Shown: piece after piece, positions 26,555-34,289 of the stretch
Numbering within the stretch: position 1 is the first letter of the stretch
How the letters are laid out: every line of letters starts with the position of its first letter
Assembly (NCBI RefSeq): GCF_023229695.1
Contig: NZ_JALNYS010000015.1
Span: forward strand, 1-64,000
Length of the DNA: 64,000 nucleotides
Direction: 5' to 3'
From: Sulfuricurvum sp.
Lineage (GTDB): Bacteria > Campylobacterota > Campylobacteria > Campylobacterales > Sulfurimonadaceae
Notes under the pieces: model-generated
The model's database searches: none
What the model was told of the DNA's origin: nothing
Seen by the model: only the letters and a program-made list of their open reading frames with translations
Program-made: the position numbers and the translations under genes

Positions 26555-28799
26555 ACGGATCGTTATTACGGTACGCGGCCGTGTACAGGGGGTCGGTTTT
26601 CGCCCCTTCGTTTATCGTGAAGCGAAGCGTTGCGGGATCAAAGGGTATGTGACCAACACGGCAGAGGGGGTCTATATCGATGCGGAGGGGGAAAATCTGG
26701 ATGATTTTACCGCCGCGCTTCGTTGTGCTTACCCTGATCGTGCCCGAATGGATTTTGTCGAGATCACGGATGCCGATCCTTTGGGCTATGCCGATTTTGA
26801 AATCCGTGAAAGTATTGAGGGGCCCGGTACGGCTGTGATTCCGCTTGACACGGCGCTTTGCCGGGCGTGCGAGGCGGAGATGGATGATCCCGCGAACCGC
26901 CGCTACCGCTATCCCTTTATCAACTGCACCGATTGCGGTCCGAGGTATACGATTATCCAGACTCCCCCCTACGACCGCGTCCGAACCTCCATGAAAAAAT
27001 TTGTCATGTGTCCCGAATGCACTGCGGAGTACAGCGATCCCGAATCGCGCCGCTACCATGCCGAACCCATAAGTTGTCCGAAATGCGGTCCACAGTTACA
27101 ATTTTTTGATAAAAATGGAGAAGTGATTACAGGTAATCCGATCGAATCGGCGGCGAGGATGCTGCATGAGGGGAAAATCATCGCCCTCAAGGGGCTGGGG
27201 GGATTTCATCTGATGTGCGATGCGACCTCCGATGCGGCGGTCGAGAAATTGCGGCTGCGCAAACGCCGCCCCGGCAAACCGCTTGCGGTGATGTTTGCGT
27301 CACTGGAGCGGATTCGCGAATGCGCTGCGGTCGATGAGGAGGAAGCGGCATGGATCGAGGGGGAGATAAAGCCGATCGTGATTCTACGCTCCCTGTCCAA
27401 TACGATCCTCAGTCCCCGCGTCGCTCCGCTAATTCGCCGTATCGGCGCGTTTCTCCCCTATACTCCGCTTCACCGTCTTTTGTTTGAGCATATCGATTTC
27501 CCCCTCGTCGCGACGAGCGCGAACCGCTCCGAAGAGCCGATCATCATCCGTCAAGAGGAGATTGTAGCGTTGTTAGGTGATGTTGTGGACGGAATACTTG
27601 ACCACAACCGTACCATCGTCAATGCTCTCGATGACACGGTGATACAGGTTGTTGAGGGGCGAAAAGTGACGCTTCGGATGGGGAGGGGGGCGGCTCCGTG
27701 GTCGCTTTCGTTAGAGAAGCCTATCGATATCCCGACCTTATCGGTCGGGGCTCACCAAAAAAGTGCCGTTGCGGTCGCGGCCGAGAAGACGGTGCTCCTC
27801 GGAGGGCACATCGGCGATCTGGGATCGCTTGAAGCGGACGGTTATTTTGAGCGGACAATCAAAACTCTGAAACGATTTTACGATTTCATTCCGCGCCGTC
27901 TTATCGGAGACCTCCACCCGCATTACAGCTCCAGCCGCTACGTTGTTTCTGCAACGGTTAAGGAAAAAGTTTTTATTCAACACCATTATGCCCATATTTT
28001 GGCCTGCATGGCGGAGTACGGTCTGAGGGAAAAAGTGGTCGGGTTTGCGTATGATGGGACCGGGTACGGGGAGGATGGCCGTATATGGGGGGGAGAGGTG
28101 ATGATCGCCGATCTTCACGGGTATGAGCGGATCTACACCCTCAAACCCTTTGCTCTGATCGGCGGAGAGAGGGCGATCAAAGAACCCCGCCGGATCGGAT
28201 TGTCGCTGCTGTTTGAACGCTTCACCCTCGATGAGGTGCTTTGCCTGAACTCCCCGTGTGCGGAGGCGTTTATGAGTCACGAAATACGGCAGATGCACCA
28301 TATGTGGCAAAAAGGGATTAATTCCCCGATGAGCAGTTCGATGGGGCGCCTTTTTGACGCGGTTGCGTCGCTGGGGGGATTTATCCAGACTCTTGATTAT
28401 GAGGGGCAGGGGGGACTGGTAATGGAGAGCTACGTCGAGGATCGCCCCTATACGCCGTTTGGATTTGCGTTGAGGGAGGGGGAGATCGATGTGACGGAGA
28501 TGATCGGTGAGATCATCGACATCGAACACAACACCGTTGATAAAGAAGCGGCCAAAAAAGAGATCGCCGGACGTTTTATTTCCACCGTTGCTGCGATCAT
28601 TGTCAAAATTGCCGATGGGTATCCGGCTCTAAAAGTTGTCATCGGCGGCGGGGTCTTCCAAAACCGGGAGGTGATCCGTATGTTGATCCATGGCTTCGGA
28701 GATCGAGAGTTTTATGCCCAGTGCGACACCCCGATCAATGACGGATCGATTGCGCTCGGACAAGTATGGTGGGGGATTCATAATGGATGCGGTGATTAA
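26526..28799 (+). CDS. hypF: Carbamoyltransferase HypF
   Basis: HypF activates carbamoyl phosphate and moves the carbamoyl group to the C-terminal Cys of HypE, the source of the CN ligands. All domains are visible: acylphosphatase (VRGRVQGVGFRPF, 16-28), two zinc fingers (CRACEAEMDDP, CTDCGPRY, CPECTAEYSDP, CPKCGP), a YrdC domain (KGLGGFHLMCDA) and a Kae1-like domain with QHHYAHILACMAE, YDGTGYGEDG and GGGVFQNRE. The 757-residue length is normal. It starts inside the end of hydE. It is convergent with the TPR gene only 5 bases away. Confidence 0.97.
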   Translation: MESSAGSISKRIVITVRGRVQGVGFRPFVYREAKRCGIKGYVTNTAEGVYIDAEGENLDDFTAALRCAYPDRARMDFVEITDADPLGYADFEIRESIEGPGTAVIPLDTALCRACEAEMDDPANRRYRYPFINCTDCGPRYTIIQTPPYDRVRTSMKKFVMCPECTAEYSDPESRRYHAEPISCPKCGPQLQFFDKNGEVITGNPIESAARMLHEGKIIALKGLGGFHLMCDATSDAAVEKLRLRKRRPGKPLAVMFASLERIRECAAVDEEEAAWIEGEIKPIVILRSLSNTILSPRVAPLIRRIGAFLPYTPLHRLLFEHIDFPLVATSANRSEEPIIIRQEEIVALLGDVVDGILDHNRTIVNALDDTVIQVVEGRKVTLRMGRGAAPWSLSLEKPIDIPTLSVGAHQKSAVAVAAEKTVLLGGHIGDLGSLEADGYFERTIKTLKRFYDFIPRRLIGDLHPHYSSSRYVVSATVKEKVFIQHHYAHILACMAEYGLREKVVGFAYDGTGYGEDGRIWGGEVMIADLHGYERIYTLKPFALIGGERAIKEPRRIGLSLLFERFTLDEVLCLNSPCAEAFMSHEIRQMHHMWQKGINSPMSSSMGRLFDAVASLGGFIQTLDYEGQGGLVMESYVEDRPYTPFGFALREGEIDVTEMIGEIIDIEHNTVDKEAAKKEIAGRFISTVAAIIVKIADGYPALKVVIGGGVFQNREVIRMLIHGFGDREFYAQCDTPINDGSIALGQVWWGIHNGCGD

Positions 28800-28804
28800 T
28801 GGGT

Positions 28805-30673
28805 TTAAAGTGCTTCTATCTCTTTACGTATCTCTTCCACTTTTTTCTCTAACTTCATCGCTTCAAAGAGATGTCGGCTAAGGAGATAGTGCGTTTTGGC
28901 TTCTTTGGGATTATGTTGCAGTTTATGGATTTTGGCTATGTCTTTTAAGGTTTCGGCTTCTAAATAGATGTATTTATTTTCCTTGGATATTTTCAGAGCT
29001 TCATGACAATATTTAAGAGCATTTTCATAATCGCCAGCTTTTAGATAGGTGTCTCCGATATTGCCCAATATATTGGCAATGCCGTTTTTTTCGTCGATCT
29101 CTTTTTTAATTTTTAAAGCATCGTTTTGGTATCTTAGAGCGATTTTAAACTCTTGCATCTCCCTATAGATATTGCCGATACTTCCTAACGAAGCTGAAAT
29201 ACCGCTTTTATCGCCAGTCCCTTTATAAGTCTTTAAAGCATCATTTTGATATTTTAAAGCGGTTTCAAATTCTTGTAATCCTTGATAAACATTTCCAAAA
29301 CTTCCTAATATCGAAGCAATCCCAAGTTTATTGCCGATCTCCTTTTCAATTTTTAAAGAGTCATTTAGGTATTCCATTGCAGCTTTAAATTCTTCTAATT
29401 CAAGATATAGCTTGCCAATATTTCCTAATACTGTAGCAATTCCATGCTTATCACCGATTTCTTGGTGAATTTTCAAAGCATCATTTATGTACTGCAGAGC
29501 AGTTTGAAATTCTCCTAAATTTTGATAGATAGCTCCAATATTTCCTAATGCTATAGCAATTCCATTTTTATCCCCGAACTCTTTTTCTATCTTTAACGCG
29601 TCATTTTGGTGTTGTAGAGCCATTTCAAACTCACCTAATCCCATATGAATATTACCGATACTTCCTAACGAAGCTGAAATACCGCTTTTATCACCAATCT
29701 CTTTATGTATTGTTAGCGCATCATTCTGGTATTGTAAAGCAGTTTTATATTCGCCTAACTTGAAGTATATATTTCCAATATTTCCTAATGAAATTGCGAT
29801 GCTGTTTTTGTCATCAATCTCTTTATAAATCTTTAAAGAGTCATTGAAGGACTTCAATGCAACTTTTAGCATCCCAAGACCGGAGTAAGCATTCCCACTA
29901 TTAGAGAGTGAATTAGCCTCTCCATATTTATCTTTCATTTTTTTGTGTAAGTCCAATGCTTCGCGTTGAAATTTTAAAGCTTTCTGATAATTCCCAAGAT
30001 TATTATAGGTCATCCCTATGTTGCCTAAAGTGTATGCTTTTTTACCCTTATGATTATTGGTGTAGCTTAATGAGAGGTTGAAGTATTCCAAAGCGAGATT
30101 GAAATTACCTATATTGTGGGCTTCCAAAGCAATATTTGTTGTTAAATCATAAAGAATATTATTGTGTTTGAGATCGGAGAGTAGATACTTTTCGTAGTCA
30201 GCTATGGCTTTTTGTAGTTTTTCGTCTTTTACTTCAGGGATATATGAAAAAGAGTGGTCATTAAACGAGTACGAAAATTTTACCGTAGAGAACAAGTCTC
30301 CGGCTTCACACTTGAGGTATTCCAGCAGTTCGTTTGAGAGAATGACCACTATCTTTATATTTTTGAGATAGATGAAATCTCTTTGAAACTGTAATCCGGC
30401 GACAACAGCCTTTGGATTGTTATGACCATAGATATTGGCAAGAAAAAAATCATTTTTATTATAGCACTCGTTGTTGGCTAATTCTCGTAAAATTTCATTT
30501 TCAAAAGTAAAAAATTTGAGAGCAAAATTAGTTATAAGGTGCTCTTGAAACTCATCGGCTAATCTTTGCGTATCGACGCCGACCAACAATATCCCATTGG
30601 CATTTGAAACCCTTTTGATATCGGATTCAAGTCTTTTTAGGGCAACTCTGTCTTGGGGGAGGAGTGATTGCAT
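28805..30673 (-). CDS. TPR-array protein with an N-terminal conserved domain
   Basis: The 622-residue protein has a ~180-residue N-terminal domain (GILLVGVDTQR, LQFQRDFIYLKN, IVVILSNELLEYL, AGDLFSTVKFSYSF) and then about eleven 40-residue tetratricopeptide repeats of the form LGNIGxxYxxLGExxxAL, residues ~190-615. The N-terminal pattern (an R-D-x-hydrophobic helix, a strand, then AGDLFS) is familiar to me from bacterial TPR proteins paired with ATPases, but I cannot name the domain. It starts 4 bases after the ATPase gene stop on the minus strand, so they form an operon. Genes are AT-richer than the flanking hydrogenase genes. Confidence 0.85.
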   Translation of the reverse strand: MQSLLPQDRVALKRLESDIKRVSNANGILLVGVDTQRLADEFQEHLITNFALKFFTFENEILRELANNECYNKNDFFLANIYGHNNPKAVVAGLQFQRDFIYLKNIKIVVILSNELLEYLKCEAGDLFSTVKFSYSFNDHSFSYIPEVKDEKLQKAIADYEKYLLSDLKHNNILYDLTTNIALEAHNIGNFNLALEYFNLSLSYTNNHKGKKAYTLGNIGMTYNNLGNYQKALKFQREALDLHKKMKDKYGEANSLSNSGNAYSGLGMLKVALKSFNDSLKIYKEIDDKNSIAISLGNIGNIYFKLGEYKTALQYQNDALTIHKEIGDKSGISASLGSIGNIHMGLGEFEMALQHQNDALKIEKEFGDKNGIAIALGNIGAIYQNLGEFQTALQYINDALKIHQEIGDKHGIATVLGNIGKLYLELEEFKAAMEYLNDSLKIEKEIGNKLGIASILGSFGNVYQGLQEFETALKYQNDALKTYKGTGDKSGISASLGSIGNIYREMQEFKIALRYQNDALKIKKEIDEKNGIANILGNIGDTYLKAGDYENALKYCHEALKISKENKYIYLEAETLKDIAKIHKLQHNPKEAKTHYLLSRHLFEAMKLEKKVEEIRKEIEAL

Positions 30674-30677
30674 CGCT

Positions 30678-31952
30678 TTAGTTTAAATTCTCTGCGATGA
30701 TAGGGTTGATGTCATAATAAACGGTTCCGTTAAAATAGGCAAATACCAAACCGTCTTTGATCGTCTTTGCCAACGATGAGTAATCTTCTTCATTTTCGAT
30801 CTTATGTGTCTCTTTTATCTTCTTTAAAAAGTCTGAATTGATCTGTGTCCGAGAGGCGTAGTGACCTTTTAAGATTTCCATGGCACTTTTAATTTCATCG
30901 ACATCTACTTTATCGGTTTCGAATATATCGATCGCTTCCGTTGATGCTCTTTGTATGATCTCTAACAGCTGTCGGATATTCCCACCGCTCATTTGGACGG
31001 CCAAATCGATCGCTTCGGGTGTCATAAGTGCACTGTTCTCGATTCTTTTCTCAATAAGCACTTTTAATTTATCAATATTTTTAATTTTTCCGTCTTTGAT
31101 TTCCATCGTAAAATCGATAGGTTTTATATCATTAATATCAATAACCTCTTTTAAATACAACGGCATAGTAATGATTTTAAAACATTTTACATCACGTAAA
31201 AGAGCTATGTCTTCGGTAAAAATTTTATTGATATTATCAATATTCGATAATCTTTCTAATCCATCCAGTATCAGTAAAATCTCTTTTGGAGAGTTAGACA
31301 ATCTTTTGTACGCATCAATCAGAGAGTTGATGGTGTTGAGTAAATCTTTGGTTTTAAATCGGTATCTTTTTTTGGCTTCTTCACGGATGTGTTTGTCTGT
31401 TTTGTAGATAGCACTCAGTTTGGACTCTGCACTGAAGTATGAAAAAAAGTTTGCTTTTGTAGAGAGGCTGCCTTCTACACTCCCTTGTTTTAACGTAGAG
31501 CTTGCTTCGGAAGATGTTTTTTCCAGCTCCCCTGAGCTTAATTCTTGAAGTTCTTGGAGTTTTTTTTCAAATTTATCTCGCAACTCTTTCGTCTTGGCAC
31601 CGTCTAGTTTATTGTTGTCTATCAGGTCAAATCCGATAACCAGTAAAATGTCTACGATATCCACTTCAGAGATATCAAAGACCTCCATAGCCTGAATATG
31701 ACGAATTTCATAGCTCTCTTCAAAAGCTTGATTTTTATTTTTTAGGTTATTTAAAATGGTACTTTTTCCATTACCGCGCTGTCCGGCAATGAAAAAAATG
31801 TTTTGATGCATTTTATTTCTTTTTACATCACTTATAAATCTTGTCAATTTGGCATCATAAATGTTTTCAAAAAAATCATATTCATTTTCATTTAATGGTC
31901 TGTTGAATTCAAAACTGTTATACATATCTTCTAAAGTTTGTGCTTTTTTCAT
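30678..31952 (-). CDS. AAA+/STAND-like P-loop ATPase paired with the TPR protein
   Basis: The protein has Walker A GQRGNGKS at 57-64, Walker B ILLILDGLER (Asp230) and a sensor-2-like SGGNIRQLL at 322-330, then a winged-helix-like tail with GLVFAYFNGTVYYDINPI. This layout resembles Orc1/Cdc6- or STAND-type NTPases. An insert of Glu/Ser-rich coiled sequence lies at 125-165. I chose the ATG at 31952 (424 residues); an ATG 24 bases upstream has no ribosome site. With the downstream TPR gene it forms a two-gene module of sensor and switch type. Function unknown; defence or signalling is an inference. Confidence 0.8.
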   Translation of the reverse strand: MKKAQTLEDMYNSFEFNRPLNENEYDFFENIYDAKLTRFISDVKRNKMHQNIFFIAGQRGNGKSTILNNLKNKNQAFEESYEIRHIQAMEVFDISEVDIVDILLVIGFDLIDNNKLDGAKTKELRDKFEKKLQELQELSSGELEKTSSEASSTLKQGSVEGSLSTKANFFSYFSAESKLSAIYKTDKHIREEAKKRYRFKTKDLLNTINSLIDAYKRLSNSPKEILLILDGLERLSNIDNINKIFTEDIALLRDVKCFKIITMPLYLKEVIDINDIKPIDFTMEIKDGKIKNIDKLKVLIEKRIENSALMTPEAIDLAVQMSGGNIRQLLEIIQRASTEAIDIFETDKVDVDEIKSAMEILKGHYASRTQINSDFLKKIKETHKIENEEDYSSLAKTIKDGLVFAYFNGTVYYDINPIIAENLN

Positions 31953-32022
31953 CTTATAAAGTTTTCCTAAACACATGTATTTTGAATCTAAATAATAGCA
32001 TTAAACGAGTTAAATAATAAGA

Positions 32023-32165
32023 AACTGACCTTACGCACCTTTTTCAAAAGGGGCGAAATAGGTTAGTAATCTCCCGCATCGGAAAGATGCGGGTAGCTTC
32101 AGGGGGTTGTAGGGACATCTGTCCCTGCCACTTTCTGGGCTTTGCCCAGAAAGTGCATAACATCA
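32023..32165 (+). repeat. Multi-hairpin dispersed repeat, family 1, copy B
   Basis: It begins AACTGACCTTACGCACC and ends AGTGCATAACATCA. Hairpins are CCCGCATC/GATGCGGG, GGGACA/TGTCCC and CACTTTCTGGG/CCCAGAAAGTG. The last two differ from copy C by paired changes that keep the stems. It lies in the divergent-side gap between the ATPase gene and a small secreted-protein gene, abutting the stop codon of the latter. Confidence 0.87.
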
Positions 32166-32166
32166 G

Positions 32167-32562
32167 CTAAAAGCTAAAGCCTGTTGTAAATTGTGTAGGA
32201 TCACGGTAACCTACATTATGAGAACCCCCTTCGCTTATTCCCGTTTTTCCTTGGATGGGGAAGGGAGAATCTTTTTTAGTATTGGTAGTCGTCACAAAGC
32301 TATTCCACTCTTTAATAGTGTTGTTGATAGCATCGGTACTGCGCTGAATATTCTCTTTATGTTGGGCGATGAAGGTATCGATACAGGTTTTGTAGCGTTG
32401 ACTCTCTGCATTAAATTGCTCTACTTGATTATTGTTGGTAAATTTTACGGGTTTGATCGGTCGTATGCAACCGGGGGAGGTTTCCAATGGATCGGCATTA
32501 AGAGCGGTGAGTGTCGCTATCGCATAGATAAGGATCATCTTTTTCGCCATTTTAGTGTTCAC
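32167..32562 (-). CDS. Small secreted protein of unknown function
   Basis: About 131 residues with an N-terminal hydrophobic signal (KKMILIYAIATLTALNA) and a mature part with two Cys (PGCIRPIKP and YKTCIDTFI) that could form a disulfide in the periplasm. A coiled segment EQFNAESQRYKTC precedes a Thr/Ser/Gly-rich tail. The start may be GTG at 32562 or the ATG at 32550; GGGGAG lies upstream. A -10 box (TATAAT on the minus strand, 32592-32597) precedes it. I do not recognise a family. Confidence 0.6.
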   Translation of the reverse strand: MNTKMAKKMILIYAIATLTALNADPLETSPGCIRPIKPVKFTNNNQVEQFNAESQRYKTCIDTFIAQHKENIQRSTDAINNTIKEWNSFVTTTNTKKDSPFPIQGKTGISEGGSHNVGYRDPTQFTTGFSF

Positions 32563-32616
32563 ATTCTCCCCTTTTCAGGCTCTAAAATTTGATTATAGGA
32601 GCTATTTTATCTAAAA

Positions 32617-32634
32617 AACTGACCTGACGCATCA
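32617..32634 (+). repeat. End fragment of repeat family 1
   Basis: AACTGACCTGACGCATCA matches the left end of family 1 copies (AACTGACCTTACGCA) with one difference across the shared part. It overlaps the stop codon region of the transposase-like gene at 32632. Confidence 0.5.
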
Positions 32635-33315
32635 ACTCTTTAAACCCAGCCACAGTTTTTCGAGAATCTCCCGCTGCCGCTGCTGGGGATGGTTGAATTT
32701 GAATTCGGCCTCTTTGAGATAGTAGGGGAAAAACTCGTCGCTCACCCCTTTGTAGCGGAGGATAAAGTGTTCGAAAAACTCCCAGAAACGGGTGATCCGG
32801 TTTTCGCGGTGCTGAAGTTTGGCAATGCGATTGAGACGGATGTATTTGTTGAACTCTTTGTAATAGCTCTCTTCGAGTCCGTCGGCCAGAAACTGCTCTT
32901 TGTGGCGCTGAAGCGAGGGCATTAGGAGGGTATAGATGAGACCTCCGTAATCAAACGTCAAAAAGTTATGGGCGTCGAAAATCGATTTCGGGTCGTGCCG
33001 TTTGTTCGCTTCGAGATAGAAATACTCCTCGTATTCGCTCACCTCGCACTTCCGGGAGAGGTAGCACTCCTCCTGATAGGCGGCGATGAGCCATCGAAAC
33101 CGGTCAAACCGTTTTTTGACGGTGAGATAGTTGATACGGAGCATTCGGGAGACGCGGAGGGCTGAGAGATCGTCACAAAATGCATGGATGATCTGTAGAT
33201 CGTTGAGATATTTTTTCGGACTGTACTTTTTTTTGCAGCTGCTGCATTTGACCATTCCGTCGTTCAGCCGGTAGAGAGGCTGGGAACAGTAGATACAGTG
33301 CTCAAGCGCTTTCAT
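32632..33315 (-). CDS. IS1595/ISXO2-like transposase-related protein
   Basis: The 227-residue protein starts with a zinc ribbon (CIYC...CSSCKKKYS) followed by a helix-turn-helix-like LSALRVSRMLRINYLTVKKRF. It ends with a segment of IS1595-family character: HRENRITRFWEFFEHFILRYKGVS and YLKEAEFKFNHP, comparable to the usual NtIEsfWs and EFefRfN motifs. A clear DDE triad is not obvious to me, and I found no terminal inverted repeats around it. It may be a small IS1016-like transposase or a domesticated remnant. Confidence 0.6.
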   Translation of the reverse strand: MKALEHCIYCSQPLYRLNDGMVKCSSCKKKYSPKKYLNDLQIIHAFCDDLSALRVSRMLRINYLTVKKRFDRFRWLIAAYQEECYLSRKCEVSEYEEYFYLEANKRHDPKSIFDAHNFLTFDYGGLIYTLLMPSLQRHKEQFLADGLEESYYKEFNKYIRLNRIAKLQHRENRITRFWEFFEHFILRYKGVSDEFFPYYLKEAEFKFNHPQQRQREILEKLWLGLKS

Positions 33316-33403
33316 GAGAGCTATTGTAGCGGATGGGGAGAGAGATGGGTTCTGAAACTGTATAAGAACCTGCCTATTTTATAATCTTTTTACCCATTTG
33401 TCC

Positions 33404-33433
33404 TATAATCATCCCTACTGAATGATTATTCAT
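33404..33433 (+). promoter_or_regulatory. Nickel-transporter promoter with the site shared with hydA
   Basis: TATAAT (33404-33409) is followed 9 bases later by TGAATGATTATTCAT (33419-33433), identical to the site at 20405-20419 in front of hydA. The site would cover the transcription start, as expected for repression. Confidence 0.65.
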
Positions 33434-33449
33434 CATAAATGGGGGGATC

Positions 33450-34085
33450 ATGGAACTCGGGTTGATCGTTATTTTCTGGTACGGTATCCTGCATGCCTTC
33501 GGGCCCGATCATCTGAGCGCAATCGCCGATTTCTCCATCGGCAGAGAGACCAAAAAAACCTTTCTGAGCGTAGGAGCGTTTGCGATCGGGCATGGGATTA
33601 TGCTGTTCGTCTTTGCAAAGATCATGATGCATACGGCCATCCCCCCCGAGATCTTGGGATACGGCGATATCATCGCCTCAAGCGTGATCGTCTCGGTCGG
33701 CGTCTATCTGCTGAGCATGGTCTTTCGAAACAAGATCCATATGAAATCTCATACCCATGAGGGGAAAAAACACGTCCATATCTGGTTCGGGGATGAACAC
33801 AAACACGAATATTCCGGCAGTTCGGCGTTCGGTGTGGGGGTGTTGATGGGGATCGGAGGAGTGCGCGGCATGCTGGTAACGTTAGGGGTGCTTCAGGGAC
33901 AGGTCGTCGATTTTTCGATGGTTTTTGCCTTTGTATTGGGGGTGATGGTTGTCTTTTTTTCCTTCGGTTTGGTTATTTTTTGGATTAATAAAGATATATT
34001 AACGACGATCAAAAACGTACGGCGCGTATTTACGGCGGTGGGGGTCATCTCTATCCTCGTCGGCGGAAATATGTTGTTGGCGTAA
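33450..34085 (+). CDS. Nickel transporter of the NiCoT/NicO type
   Basis: The 211-residue membrane protein begins with a helix bearing the NiCoT signature HAFGPDHLSA (HX4DH), which binds nickel or cobalt. It has about six membrane helices and a His-rich cytoplasmic loop (HMKSHTHEGKKHVHIW, EHKHEYS). It lies directly upstream of hypB and shares a 15-base promoter site with hydA, so it very likely supplies nickel for the hydrogenases. It is shorter than classical NiCoT permeases and closer to the UreH/NicO size class. Confidence 0.85.
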   Translation: MELGLIVIFWYGILHAFGPDHLSAIADFSIGRETKKTFLSVGAFAIGHGIMLFVFAKIMMHTAIPPEILGYGDIIASSVIVSVGVYLLSMVFRNKIHMKSHTHEGKKHVHIWFGDEHKHEYSGSSAFGVGVLMGIGGVRGMLVTLGVLQGQVVDFSMVFAFVLGVMVVFFSFGLVIFWINKDILTTIKNVRRVFTAVGVISILVGGNMLLA

Positions 34086-34118
34086 CCTGAAATTTTTTTC
34101 TGCGACGTTTAAAATGAT

Positions 34119-34262
34119 AACGGACCTTACGCACCTTGCTTTAGCAAGTGCGAAAAGGGGAATTATTCTCCCGCATCCGGAAGATGCGGGTAGCTTTAGG
34201 GGGTTGTAGGGACTCTAGTCCCTGCCACTTTACGGGCTATGCCCGTAAAGTGCGTAACATCA
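34119..34262 (+). repeat. Multi-hairpin dispersed repeat, family 1, copy C
   Basis: It starts ACGGACCTTACGCACC and ends GTGCGTAACATCA. Hairpins are CTTGC/GCAAG, CCCGCATC/GATGCGGG, GGGACT/AGTCCC and a perfect CACTTTACGGG/CCCGTAAAGTG. It lies between the nickel transporter and hypB, so if both are cotranscribed the element is in their mRNA. Confidence 0.87.
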
Positions 34263-34289
34263 GATGATAATAACAAGGAGATTTTATTA

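Noticed and set aside
28805..30673. CRISPR-like periodic repeats
   Set aside because: The 120-base period is the coding repeat of 40-residue TPRs in one intact reading frame; there are no conserved direct repeats with unique spacers.
30678..33315. Complete insertion sequence around the transposase-like gene
   Set aside because: I could not find terminal inverted repeats or a target-site duplication flanking the gene, so only the gene itself is called.
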